A stretch of 64,000 nucleotides of DNA from NCBI GenBank assembly GCA_963675135.1, contig OY776129.1, positions 9,163,201 through 9,227,200 of the forward strand. Direction: 5' to 3'. Below the pieces are notes generated by a model that searched no databases, had not been told where the DNA came from, and saw only the letters and a program-made list of their open reading frames with translations. The stretch comes from Galeopsis tetrahit. Its lineage: Eukaryota; Streptophyta; Magnoliopsida; Lamiales; Lamiaceae. Positions 32,572 through 42,830 of this stretch are shown one piece after another. The position numbers were made by a program, and so were the translations under genes. Numbering within the stretch: position 1 is the first letter of the stretch; every line of letters begins with the position of its first letter.

Positions 32572-32813
32572 TGCATCTATAAGCCATGGTGTGTTTAGTA
32601 AAAATACATTAAATGATACAAAGGGCATTTATGACAATTTGAGGGGGGTGCATCAGATTTTAGGGGGGGTGCGTCCAGAGGGGGAGTGTTCTCAACGCAA
32701 ATGGAGGTGTAAATAGTCGGACCCAACATTCAAGCATACTCCTATATCTTCAAATCGGCTTCTGATCATGGGCCTTTAATTGTATTAAATGTGCCTCCAA
32801 TTTGGGCCTCAGT

Positions 32814-32926
32814 TTTTTTTTTAATTACATTAAATACGCTCCCTTTTTCCCCTCCCCATGACTCGAACCCAAGATCTAATGCCTAGGTAGTGGTGCTCTA
32901 AACCACTTGAGCAATCCCAGTTTGTC
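32814..32926 (-). mobile_element. tRNA-derived SINE in the gypsy LTR
   Basis: On the minus strand it starts GGACAAACTGGGATTGCTCAA and continues AGTGGTTTAGAGCACC (A-box-like), then GGGTTCGAGTCATG (B box of RNA polymerase III promoters), ending in an A-rich tail (T run at 32814-32822). A 17-bp duplication CCAATTTGGGCCTCAGT flanks it (32797-32813 and 32927-32943). The sister LTR at about 39045-39061 has a single copy with no insert, a natural empty site. At 113 bp it is short for a SINE, so it may be truncated. Confidence 0.7.
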
Positions 32927-33170
32927 CCAATTTGGGCCTCAGTGTATATTTCTCCTTTTCTCTTCTTCTCGATTTATTCCTTCGATTGACCTCGTAAAAT
33001 TATTGAGGCGTGTTTTGCTCTAAAAATGCTCATTTTTCCTATAAAAATAGCAAACCACACACTTTCTCCAAATCAAGTGCAATTAGTCAATTTAATGTAA
33101 ATAATCAATGAAATCCTATAAAATTATACTCAATAAGTATGTGAATTTTAAGCAATTATCACACTAATCA

Positions 33171-33185
33171 ACCCCCCAAACTCAA
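33171..33185 (-). other. Polypurine tract of the gypsy element
   Basis: The minus strand reads TTGAGTTTGGGGGGT immediately before the 3' LTR (TGATTAG..). This is the expected plus-strand primer site and confirms minus orientation. Confidence 0.85.
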
Positions 33186-35140
33186 GGTGTTGCTCGTCCT
33201 CGAGCAATGAAAGAAAAATAGAACAAGTGGGAGAATTGCGAAGGAATTCATTCAAGCCAAAATAGAATAAGTAATTGTCAAGTTATCTCCATCTAGTCAA
33301 GGCAATAGGTAGAAATATCAACAAGCAAATTCACAAGTTATGCTCAAATTCATGCAAGATTAAGTGCTCAATTCACAATATCCTCACAAGTAAGTGTATC
33401 ACTCATCACTCAAAGTGTATATCAAGGAAGTGTATACTCTCAAAATTAATTCACACAAATGCACCACCATACGCTTGTCAAATATCTAAGTTCTCCACCA
33501 CATGAAAGTGTTCAATCAATGAATCAATAAGGACTTCACATTTGGTTATAATGTGGGCACTTTGGTTAAGGTATGGAAAGATTGGATAAAGTAACTCATA
33601 AACTAGTGGAGCAAGAGGGAAGTTGCAATTGATCAAGTTGCAAATCAAAGTTCTCAATCTCACACAATTTACTTGTTTCTTTTCTTTTTAAGCACATTCT
33701 TCACCACCAACCAAACAACACTTTTGAACTTCAAGCTCCACCAAAAGCTCTTACATAAGAGAGTTTTCTTTTTCAATTTTTTTTTTCTTTTCACATCAAC
33801 TCAATATTTTTTTATGCACAACTCACAATTCCTCTTTTTTTTCAACCTCATTGTCAACATTCAAGCTCCACTAGTTCATAGGGAAAATTAGACTCTTACA
33901 AGATGGACAAATAAGTTAAATTTGTAGGTTGCCAAAGAAAATAGATCAATAGGCTCAAAGTGGCTAATTACGAAAAAATTTCATTTGGTATGGAAAATTT
34001 GGCCAAGTGACTATTCAAAACAAAGATGATCTTATATCACTTCCAAATATTTCATACAAATAGTAGTTTCAAACAAGACAATTGGCAAGTTCTAGAGCAC
34101 ACAAGCATGAATGAAAGTCTAAGGCTCTAAAGCTCACAAGTTTGTCTAATCATGAATTGAGAGCACCAAACCAAACACAAATCATCACAAAATCAAGTGA
34201 ACAAGCAAGTATCAATCAATACCAACAAACCCAACCAAACATCAAAAACCAACAATCACATCAATTATGCCTCAAATACCAACAATCCACAAGGTAATCA
34301 ATCACCACAACTAGGAACAACGGCGCAATATAAATGAAGTAAACACATGAAACTATCTAGTTGAATGCAAAGTTTAGGAATGAGTGTGTTACCTTAGAAT
34401 TTTACCACCAACAAAGCTCACCAAAGAAGCAAGTTATCGTCACCAATTGTCCCTTGGACCTTTAGCACCAAAGCACCACTACCCTTGAGCTCCACCATGC
34501 ATATCTCTCATCCTTGACCACCAACACAACACTCAACCTACAAAATAAAATCTAAACAAAAGATCAAACAAGCTACAAATCTAAAAATAAAAGAAAGCAA
34601 TAAAGAAGGGTTGCCTCCCATTTAGCGCTAAGTTTAACGTCATCAAGCCGAACGGAAATAAAAGAACTCATCGGAAAAGCCATGGATATCGGTCCTCCTT
34701 CCCATTGTATTTCAACCTTTGAGCTTCAAACTCAAGAAGGCTCTTATGAATGGAAGACCAATCATCCACATGTTTCTTCCATACTTTCATCGATGAATGT
34801 TCATCTTGCTCCTTCCACATCCTTTCTTTCCATTGCTTTCCTTTCTCCTCAAGAATACCAAAGTTCTTCTCAACTTTCTTTTTTGGATTAAAATGATCAA
34901 GAGGCAAAATGAAATCAATAGAAGCATCAATATCAATTAAAGAGTAAATTGAAGAGTTTAAAGATTTAGAAATGCTCATTTGACTCTTCAAGTCATCTTC
35001 CGATGCTTCTTGATTTTCACGTTCCTTGTTGCTCATATCCATTAAAGGACATTTCTCTTCATTTCCTTTGACAATGAGCTTGACATCTTCACTCTCCTCA
35101 CTTGAGTTCTCCTCTTCTTTCATTTTTTTCACGGCGATGG
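33186..35140 (-). mobile_element. Internal region of non-autonomous gypsy, 3' part
   Basis: Between the polypurine tract and a nested solo LTR there is no gag, protease, RT or integrase homology. The sequence is A/C-rich on the plus strand (CACAAG/CAACCA words). One minus frame (34668-35132) is long enough to note. The element is therefore non-autonomous and would depend on proteins of a related gypsy, such as the one at 59034 onward. Confidence 0.7.
34668..35132 (-). CDS. Uncertain 154-residue ORF in non-autonomous gypsy
   Basis: The frame begins MKKMKEEENSSEESEDVKLI and is rich in Glu, Lys and Ser, followed by a Leu/Ile-containing middle and KERMWKEQDEHSSMKVWKKH. I see no retrotransposon domain. 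It may be a leftover of the gag/pol spacer or an ORF carried by this element family. It starts just beside the nested solo LTR. It might not be expressed. Confidence 0.3.
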   Translation of the reverse strand: MKKMKEEENSSEESEDVKLIVKGNEEKCPLMDMSNKERENQEASEDDLKSQMSISKSLNSSIYSLIDIDASIDFILPLDHFNPKKKVEKNFGILEEKGKQWKERMWKEQDEHSSMKVWKKHVDDWSSIHKSLLEFEAQRLKYNGKEDRYPWLFR

Positions 35141-36929
35141 TGGTTCACGTATTATGCAACACTAAATTACACGACCGCAAGCATACGACGTCTATCGTAG
35201 CGTGATAAGTACGAGGTCGATCCCACGAGGAGGTGTAGTATAAAAGTGAAGTTTGTCAACATAATTCTAAATAGACGTGATCGATTAAAGTGAAATGGTG
35301 TGATTACCCCTAAATTATCTACCAAATTGTCACAAGTAAACAATTAAAAGAGTAATGTAAAATCGATTAAATAGCATGCAAATCAAGAAAATGAGATGGA
35401 GAACGAATGAAAACTCAAGTATGAGAAGGTAGGTCCTAAAGCACATGTAATACTAATGAATCCATCTACGATTAACTATCTACTTAAGTGGTGTTCATGC
35501 TTTGTCTAGAAGATTGATCACATAATAATGAATTAAAAGTTTCTTCAATCCAAGTAATCCAAAGGAAATATCACACAACTTAGTATCTCTGCCTAAATTG
35601 CACAATAGAACCCAATCAAGCTCCTAGGATCATCACACATCTTCCTAATCATTGATCATCTTTCAATCTCACAATAAAATTAGGTTAAATGCTTGCAATC
35701 AATTAATCAAAATAGATTTCTCAACCTAATTCAATTAACTAAGATTAACATATCACCATTGTACACTAATGACATGCTTTGCAATGAAAATCAAGCATCC
35801 AAATAGAATTAAGCCACACAAACACCAAATAAGGAAAACATTAATTCATAAACTTCAACAAGAGTATTTACAAGGCTCTAGAACCAAAAGTGTTCTAGCC
35901 AATCAACAACATAATCAAATAAACAAAGCTAAATGAAGTAACTAAATAAAAAGAGAGAGAAATAGAAAGCTTAGTCTAAAATGTGGTGGAGAATGAAAAT
36001 TACAAGCTATTGATGCCCTCCTTGCATTGATTGATGAAGAAATGAAGAAGATATAGCCAAATCACCTTCAATTGTGTGTTACTATGTGTGGAATTTGAGG
36101 AATTTGGGGAAGGTACAAATGATTTCAAGAATTGGGGCTTATATAGTGTTGGGGTAGGGTTTGGATGCCAAAATTGTAAGTTAGTCCTTAAAAAATGGCC
36201 AAAATGGGAGGATGGCACCGAAATTGGGGATAGCACGGCCGTGCCAAATGGCGTTTTAATTTTCCAGGTGCTCGGCCGTGCTCGACATGGTGATGAACTG
36301 GGAGTGCTCGGCCGTGGGAGTGTCTCGGCCGTGGCGCGCGTTGTCCCTGTTTTCATCGAGCTCGGCCGAGAATGGTGCTCGGACGTGCTGTCCCTTGGCC
36401 TCAATGTTGTTGTCTCGGGCTGCCCTATTCCGAGAAGGGTGCTCGACCGAGGCCTTTGATTTTGAAAATTGCTCAAGCTCGACCGAGAAGGGTGCTCGGC
36501 CGTGCTCCATCATGGCCTCAATTTTTCTGTCACGAGCTGCTCTATTCCGTGCGCTCGTCTCGGGCGTGGTCTTGATTTTGGCCTGAAAAGTAGCTCGGCC
36601 GAGCCATGAGCTCGGCCGAGCCCTTGCTCGTCCTCGATCCTTTCTCGTTTCGTGCATATCTTTCGCCTCGGGTGTTCGATTGACTTGATTCTTTTGGCTA
36701 TTCCACTCCGTTTTTGGAGACGAACCCAACGGTGCACTCCTCTTCCTGATCCAGTAAAGTATGGTTGGTTTTTTGCTCCAAATTCCATCGTATTTCCTAC
36801 AAAATCGACAAAACACAACCTTTCCCTCATTTTGGCTCAAATCATCATAATCAATCCATAATTCAATGAAATCTACATCAAAATACGCTTCACATGTGCC
36901 TCTAAAGTGTGTAAATTCCACCCGAATCA
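35141..36929 (-). mobile_element. Nested solo LTR of an Athila/Tat-like gypsy
   Basis: On the plus strand it runs from TGGTTCACGTATTATGCAAC to ..CACCCGAATCA, about 1.79 kb. It resembles the LTR at 59034-60847 in reverse, sharing CTCGGCCGAG-rich blocks (36230-36630 here, 59320-59620 there). It also has the GATAAGTACGAGGTCGATCC boundary region seen in gypsy LTR 3' ends. The flanks GATGG (35136-35140) and GATGT (36930-36934) are a 4-of-5 candidate duplication, so the ends are tentative. A 221-residue frame inside is an LTR by-product. Confidence 0.6.
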
Positions 36930-36960
36930 GATGTCCAATTATCCATGTTGGAATTCCATC

Positions 36961-37044
36961 GATTTTTTATTACTCAAAAGTTGAGCAAGGATGGAGTCGG
37001 TTGATTTTTGATTACTCATAAGTTAAGCAAGGATGGAGTCGGTT
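36961..37044. repeat. 42-bp tandem duplication
   Basis: Two 42-base units start GATTTT(T/G)ATTACTCA and end GGATGGAGTCGGTT, with four differences. They lie just right of the nested solo LTR. Confidence 0.9.
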
Positions 37045-37190
37045 GCTTCAGATTTCTTCTCACTTGTCTCTATCCTCTTCATGAGTAGTGCAAGAAGCTC
37101 TTTTGTAATATCACTTTCCTAATTTCTTGGTGGCCAATGTGCATTATTTTCCCACTCTTGATATTGATAATGAGAAGGAGTTTGTTGCAT

Positions 37191-37514
37191 TTAATAATAG
37201 TACTCAAAGCTGCTCCCACTATCATACCAATTTCCTTCTAAAACTCCATGGAATTCAAAGCAAGGTTCCTCCATAGGTGGAGGAGGAGGTGGACGATACA
37301 ACTCTTCAGGTGGAGGTGGAGGATAATATTCTTGAGGAGGAGGTGATGCTTCTTCATTCCTCAAATCTTGATAATAGGAGGGAATTTGTTGCATTTGATA
37401 ATGGTGATCAAAGTTTCTCCAATCATCGTAGCTCACATCTCCATGTTGTGGAGGATAAATCATGCCACGTTGATCATAGCAATGATTCAACGGGTATTGA
37501 TTATATCCATCCAT
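37191..37514 (-). CDS. Uncertain 107-residue Pro/Tyr-rich ORF near the gypsy 5' end
   Basis: The frame starts MDGYNQYPLNHCYDQRGM 126 bases after the primer binding site, where gag normally begins. It is rich in Pro, Tyr, Glu and Gln (EYYPPPPPEELYRPPPPPP). It has no capsid motif, so it may be the N-terminal stub of gag or a replacement ORF of the non-autonomous family. Position and start context are favourable; function is unknown. Confidence 0.4.
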   Translation of the reverse strand: MDGYNQYPLNHCYDQRGMIYPPQHGDVSYDDWRNFDHHYQMQQIPSYYQDLRNEEASPPPQEYYPPPPPEELYRPPPPPPMEEPCFEFHGVLEGNWYDSGSSFEYYY

Positions 37515-37640
37515 CTAATCGATTAACTTCACACCTACAAGAAAGCAAAGTATCAAATTCAAAGAAAACAACTAAAAATAAAATGCCACTAGTAACACCA
37601 CTCAACAAGCTTCAAGTCCCACGTAATACTCTCAACTAGA

Positions 37641-37658
37641 TCCCCGGCAGCGGCGCCA
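37641..37658 (-). other. Primer binding site of the gypsy element
   Basis: The minus strand reads TGGCGCCGCTGCCGGGGA, the usual primer site of plant Athila/Tat-like gypsy elements, thought to pair with tRNA-Asp. It lies one base from the 5' LTR at 37660 and fixes its border. Confidence 0.93.
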
Positions 37659-37659
37659 T

Positions 37660-39288
37660 TGACTTGTATCGTATTTTTGCACTTTTCAAACAACTATACG
37701 ATCCCCACAAGCATATGGGTTCGATAGTAGTATGATAAGTATACGACCTAGTAGTGTTTCGTTCCAAGGACCTAGAGAGAGCGTGGAGCCCCAAAACTAT
37801 AAGTTAAGATGGTGTTATAGAAGCTAAACGTGATGATAAAGAAAATACCAATAAGAAAAATAAACAACTAACTAAATAACTAAAACTAACTCTCAAAGAT
37901 GAAAGTGCAAGTGGAAGAATTGCTTCAGGTGTCTTCCTTATGTGGGATCACTAATGAATTAACGAACTAATCACAATAATTAAACCTAATGTCTTGAATT
38001 ATGCTAAAGGCTATTACATATATGTGTAGACCCCCTCGAAAGGCATAGGTGAACACATGCATTGATTAGCAATTATAGGATCTAATCAAATACCATAAGC
38101 TCCTAAAATAGTGTCTCATAAGCACTTTCAACACGGTTACTAATGCTTATGAGACGCCCTCTCACCAATCTCCTAGACGACCTCTATTTGATTAATGTCT
38201 AATGTTGTCGATCTAAGCAATCAACCCTCTCTCGGTTAAGTTAATTACTATTTAACTTCAATTAATTAATCAAGGCTCACACTCACACCCCAATCATGCA
38301 AACCCAGCTCTCGTTGCAATTAACATAATCGAAAATGCTAGCTAATAGGATTGATCAATTAATTAAATCACACAAATCACAACACTAGAAACAATTAAAA
38401 TTCAAGACATAGACTAAAATATGCAATTAATTCATAAATCCACTAATTACCCACATAATTCCAACACCCAAAGCAATAAGAGATTACTCCATTACTAAAT
38501 TAACAACTAGAATAAAACTTATGGAAATTAAACTACAAAACATTAAAAATTGAAATTACCAAAACAATATTGAAATAAAGGATATATATCACCTCTATAT
38601 CTTCAAATTCTTCAATGACACAATCAAAATCAAATACACAATTAAAATCTATCTAGAAAATTGAAAAAACAAACTAAACCATTTAATGGGTGGAGTGTGG
38701 GGGAGGAGATGAGGGTTTCTCCCCCAATGGGAGATGCTCTGTATTTCTCTTGCGCGAGGCTCCCCCTGTGTGTTCTGATTCATTCCTAATTAAACAAAAC
38801 AATGATGGGCACTTTTTTAAGCATAGGTCCAACTGCTTCTTTAATTTAGCTCACCACTTATGGTCTTCAAAAGTGGAGTGGGCCCTGCTCTTTTATCAAT
38901 TAATAATGGCCCTAAATTTTGTTTTGCTGCTGACTTCGAATGGGAAAGTGTGCCCAAGAATAAGTTGATTAAACATCCAAGCATACTACTATATCTTCAA
39001 ATGGGCTGCTAATCATTGACCTTTAATTGTATTAAATGCGCCTCCAATTTGGGCCTCAGTGTATATTACTTTCTCTTTTTCTCTTCTTCTCGATTTATTC
39101 CTTCGATTGACCTCGTAAAATTGTTGATGCGTGTTTTGCTCTAAAAATGCTCATTTTTCTAAAAATAGCAAACCACACACTTTCTCCAAATCAAGTGCAA
39201 TTAGTCAATTTAATGTAAATAATCAATAAAATCCTATAAAATTATACTCAATAAGTATGTGAATTTGAAGCAATTATCACACTAATCA
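37660..39288 (-). mobile_element. 5' LTR of the non-autonomous gypsy (1629 bp)
   Basis: It starts TGACTTGTATCGTATTTTTG and ends ..ATTATCACACTAATCA, inverted TG..CA ends. It is uninterrupted and provides the pre-insertion state for both the MULE and the SINE that sit in its sister LTR. The right flank (AGGCTTCATGC) is LINE coding sequence. Confidence 0.92.
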
Positions 39289-41557
39289 AGGCTTCATGCT
39301 ACGTCGGACACGTTGGAGTTGTGGGGGAAGCATAGAGCTACATTGTCTAGAGCTCGCAAGATGGAGTTGCTTCAAAGTCGATCAGATCCACAATCTGTAG
39401 AACGACAACGACAATGCCAGCTGGAGTTGCTTCAAAGTCGATCAGTTTTTTGGTGGATGAGGAGACGTATTGGAAATAAAGGCCTAAGCTTTTTTGGCTT
39501 CGGGGAGGAGACCTCAATACTCGGGTTTTTCACCAATCGGCGACGACTAGAAAAAGGAAGAATAGTCTTACGCGGTTGCAAGATGCCTCGGGACAATGGG
39601 TGGAAGAGCAACATGGCATATGTAATGTGGTTCTAAATTATTTTTCTGACATTTTTGCGGGAAATATGAGAAATCATGGGGTGACGGAGGTGACACAAGT
39701 TATTGTTCCTATGATTACTGAGGATCAAAATGATTTGTTCACGACGCCTTTCTCAATGGAGGAATTCAGGAAAGCAGCTTCACAGATGCATCTGGATAAA
39801 TCGTCGGGCCCGACAGATTCAATCCGTCATTTTATCAGCGTTTTTGTGAACGATTGGAGAGGATGCGTTTAATGCAGCGATTAGTTAGCTGCAGCGGGGT
39901 GAATTCTCGGAAAAGTTGAATGATACGCATGTAGTTTTGATTCCTAAGTGTGAGGTTCCTAATTCAATTAAAGACTTGCGACCTATATCATTGTGTAATG
40001 TTATTTACAAAATAATTTCGAAGGTGTTATGCAATAGGCTCAAGTCGGTTTTACCGTGTCTAGTGGATAAAGCAAAGTCTGCATTTGTGAGTGGACGGTC
40101 AATTCAGGATAATATCATTATTGCCTTCGAGATTATCCATACCATGAGAAAAAAGAGATGGGGCAGTGTGAGAGATGTGGACTTGGAAATTGATATAAGC
40201 AAAGCGTATGATAGGGTGGATTGGAGCTATCTTGAGGGGGTTTTAGACAGGTTGGGTTTCTCGGGAATTTGAACTAAATGGATGATGTTATGTGTTAAAA
40301 CGATTCGTTACTCGTTTCAGGTCAATGGAAATATGGTTGGGCCTATAGTACCGGGTTGAGGGCTGCGTTAAGGAGACCCGTTATCCCCGTATTTATTCAT
40401 TCTTTGTGCAGAAGGGTTGTCGACTTTTATTGGGTATGCTAGAGTTCAGGGACGTCTGCACAGCCACAAAATCTGTAGAGGGGCCCCGTCCATCTCCTAC
40501 TTATTGTTTGTAGATGATTGCCTCTTGTTCTACAGGGCTTCGGTTGAGGAGGTGACAACTCTGAGAGGGTTATTGGATAATTATGAGAAAATGTCGGGAC
40601 AGGCTATTAACTATGCCAAGTCTGGTACGTTTTTTTAGTAGAAATGTGGGGGATGCGTTGAAGGCTTCCATTGGGAATGTGTTGGGTGTGCATAGTGCGC
40701 TGAATACAGGGAGATACTTGGATCTGTCTTCCTTGATTGGTAGACGGAAGATGGAGATATTTGGGTATTTGAAGGAGAGGTTATGGAACTGACTGCAGGG
40801 ATGGCGAAGGAAAAAAAATTTGAAGGCGGGTCGTGAGATTTTAATTAAGTCGGCAGCACAAGCAATACCTACATTTTGTATGGGGGTGTTTCTACTGCCC
40901 ATGACATTAATTGAAGAGATGGAGAGGATGCCAAATGGGTTTTGGTGGGGCTCAGGGGGGAGTTCTGCAGGTATTCGTTAGACGAAATGGGGATCCTTAT
41001 GCACGACCAAAGATAGTGGTGGGATGGGTTTCAGGGATATGTATTTGTTCAACGTGGCTTTATTGGGTCGGATGGATTGGAGGTTGATGAACGACACAGA
41101 CGCTTTGGTCTACCGTGTCTTGAAAGCGAGATACTATCCAAACGATGACTTTTTTACGACAAGTTTAGGTAATGCACCGAGCTTCACATGGAGAAGTGTA
41201 TGCGAGGCCCAGGATCTGCTTCGAAAGGGCACGCGGTGGTAGGTGGGGAGTGGAAAGGGTATTAGGGTGTGGAGACACCCATGGGTGAATGATGAAAATG
41301 ATTTTCGAATTCAGTCACTGGTTATTGAAGTGCTGGAAGATACAAGCGTCTCAGATTTATTGATCCCAGGAAGGAAGCAATGGGATGTAGAGTTATTGGA
41401 ACAAATTTTAGTTCCGAACGAGGTTGATCGTGTGCTGCGTACAACTATTTCGCCATCAGGGTACAACGATCGTCTTGTATGGCACCATTCGAGGGACGGT
41501 ATTTACAGTGTGCAGACGGGATATAAACTCGCGACGAGGATTGGAAGGCAGTGTGGA
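39289..41557 (+). pseudogene. L1-type LINE ORF2, reverse transcriptase part (part 2)
   Basis: This continues the ORF2 broken at 26719. It reads LELWGKHRATLSRARKMELL, GGDLNTRVFHQSATTRKRKN and QWVEEQHGICNVVLNYFSDI. Then come the RT blocks LIPKCEVPNSIKDLRPISLC, KSAFVSGRSIQDNI, DISKAYDRVDW (first catalytic Asp) and YLLFVDDCLLFY (the xxDD box). The thumb region follows with MGFRDMYLFNVALLGR..WRLMND. Stops and frameshifts are frequent (39872, 40270, 40638, 41242). The GYKLATRIGRQCG segment before the zinc-finger domain is cut by a copia LTR at 41558. Confidence 0.92.
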
Positions 41558-41729
41558 TGTAATAGGGAATAATAATATAGGAATAATATATTTTAATGTA
41601 GTACATATCTTTTGTATATATTTCTTTGATATGGTTGTTGTATTTTTCTTAATTATCTCATTGTAAATACTTATATATAGTGGATTATTCCTATCACCTC
41701 ATAACGGAGATCACATACCTATTCTCACA
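41558..41729 (+). mobile_element. 5' LTR of a plus-strand copia (172 bp)
   Basis: It begins TGTAATAGGGAATAATAATA within LINE ORF2 and ends ..CCTATTCTCACA. TGGTATCAGTCTGA follows at once, an initiator-Met-type primer site with changes after the first nine bases. The short LTR matches the size class of the related copia at 46738-51357. The matching 3' LTR has been lost. Confidence 0.85.
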
Positions 41730-41743
41730 TGGTATCAGTCTGA
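41730..41743 (+). other. Primer binding site of plus-strand copia
   Basis: TGGTATCAGTCTGA: the first nine bases fit the initiator Met-tRNA primer site and the remainder has diverged (the standard continues AGC). Confidence 0.85.
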
Positions 41744-41801
41744 CTCATCGAAACCCTAATTTTCTCTCTAAAGCCTCACGCTAAATTTCTCCCTTTCCCC
41801 C

Positions 41802-42830
41802 ATGGCAGCGGCCACTCCTCCCACCACTATTCCTCTCAATGTGTTGGTCCATATCTTGACCATCAAATTATCTTCCTCTAACTACCTCCTTTGGCGAAAT
41901 CAGGTAGTCCCGGTTTTGTGAAGCCATGATCTCGTCTCCCATGTTCTTGGTACGACTCCCGCTTTGGCCAAATCGATCACTACATCCGGTGAATCAACTC
42001 TTAACCCTACGTATATTGCTTGGTTTGAGAAGGATCAAAAGATCCTTAGTCTCCCCCTCTCCTCACTTTCTGAAGAAGCCATGGACGAGGTCATTGGTTG
42101 TGACACCTCGCCTGCCATTTGGGTTGCTCTCGAGGCTGCCTACAGTCACACCTCGGTTCCTTGCATTAATCCGTTTTTAAATCAATTACTTTCTCTTCAT
42201 CGTGGTTCTACCTCTATTGACGACTACATCAAGAAGTTTCGTGCTCTCTGCGATCAGCTTGCTTCCATTGGAAAGCTCGTTGATGACGATGACAAGTGTC
42301 ATTGGTTCCTCACTGGTCTTGGCACCCCCCAGTTCACTGGCTTCTCGGATAATCGCATGGCTATGTTGCCCATGCTTGCTTTTCGAGATTTGATCCATCA
42401 GGCGTTAAACTTTTAGCAGTTTACTCGCTCGATGGACTCCTCGTCCTTGCCAGTCCCGGCATTCGCTGCCTCTCCTCTCCCGGCCAAGTCTCCTCACCCT
42501 GGTCCCTGGTCCCTTATCTCGACATCCTCCTTCTCGAAATTCTGGTGGCCAGACGACCACTGGCTCCTCGGTAGGTGGCTCGCCGTCCCCCCACATGCCA
42601 GTTTTGCCACCAACAGGGCCACTGTGCGAACCATTTCCCTGAGCAGTATGCTCTCCCTACTCCTTCTGCGGCCAACCTTGCTCATGCGTTCGACACTCAA
42701 TGCCTCTGCTCACATGACTCCTTGCTCCACTGATTTGGATAATCTTCATCCGTATTCTTGTAACGATAATGTTGTTGTTGTAAATGGTTCAACAATTCCG
42801 ATCACTCATGTTGGGTAATGTTCGGTTAAT
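41802..42830 (+). pseudogene. Copia gag and start of protease region (degraded)
   Basis: The frame opens at ATG 41802 (MAAATPPTTIPLNVL) and shows the copia gag pattern: HILTIKLSSSNYLLWRNQVV, a TGA stop near 41919, then YIAWFEKDQKILSL, SLSEEAMDEVIG and LCDQLASIGKLVDDDDKCHW. A TAG at 42414 and a frame change precede a damaged zinc knuckle (CQFCHQQGHCANHF). The protease DSG is not recognisable (TDLDNLHPYS..). It is the same family as the minus-strand copia at 46738-51357, but more decayed. Confidence 0.85.

Larger units (their letters stand above)
27043..32724 (+). mobile_element. Complete MULE carrying transposase-OTU and PMD genes
   Basis: The ends are GGGTCCGACTATTTACACCT and its complement; the first ~46 bases of both termini are identical. 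The 9-bp duplication AACATTCAA flanks it exactly (27034-27042 and 32725-32733). The sister gypsy LTR has the unduplicated site (AAACATCCAA, near 38970). It contains an intron-bearing transposase/OTU gene on the plus strand and a plant-mobile-domain gene on the minus strand, converging near 30790. Subterminal GGTCGA-rich arrays lie at 27600-27790 and 31775-31995. It is 5682 bp. The termini look recent, but the transposase has one in-frame stop. Confidence 0.93.
26719..33170 (-). mobile_element. 3' LTR of a non-autonomous Ty3/gypsy element, deleted and heavily interrupted
   Basis: Net LTR sequence (about 26719-27042 and 32734-33170) matches the right LTR 37660-39288. It ends ..CAATTATCACACTAATCA, which on the minus strand is TGATTAGTGTG. 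Compared with the right LTR, roughly 0.9 kb is missing from its left part; it jumps from TGACTT..TCGTATT to the CTTCAAATTCTTCAATGAC block. It also lacks a ~75-bp segment near 38820-38895. A MULE (27043-32724) and a SINE (32814-32926) were inserted into it. The left border is approximate and no target duplication is preserved. Confidence 0.8.

Noticed and set aside
32304..32598. Overlapping Gly/Trp-rich frames near the MULE right end
   Set aside because: Products of a purine-rich tract and G homopolymer; two frames overlap and neither has homology.
32814..32926. A true tRNA gene
   Set aside because: Only A- and B-box-like segments are present. No acceptor stem closes, and the unit has a poly(A)-like tail and a 17-bp target duplication, fitting a SINE.
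36256..36921. Long minus-strand open frame of 221 codons with repeated GRAxxS/SxEL words
   Set aside because: It lies entirely in a gypsy LTR, and the periodic residues come from CTCGGCCGAG repeats in the DNA. No domain is recognisable.
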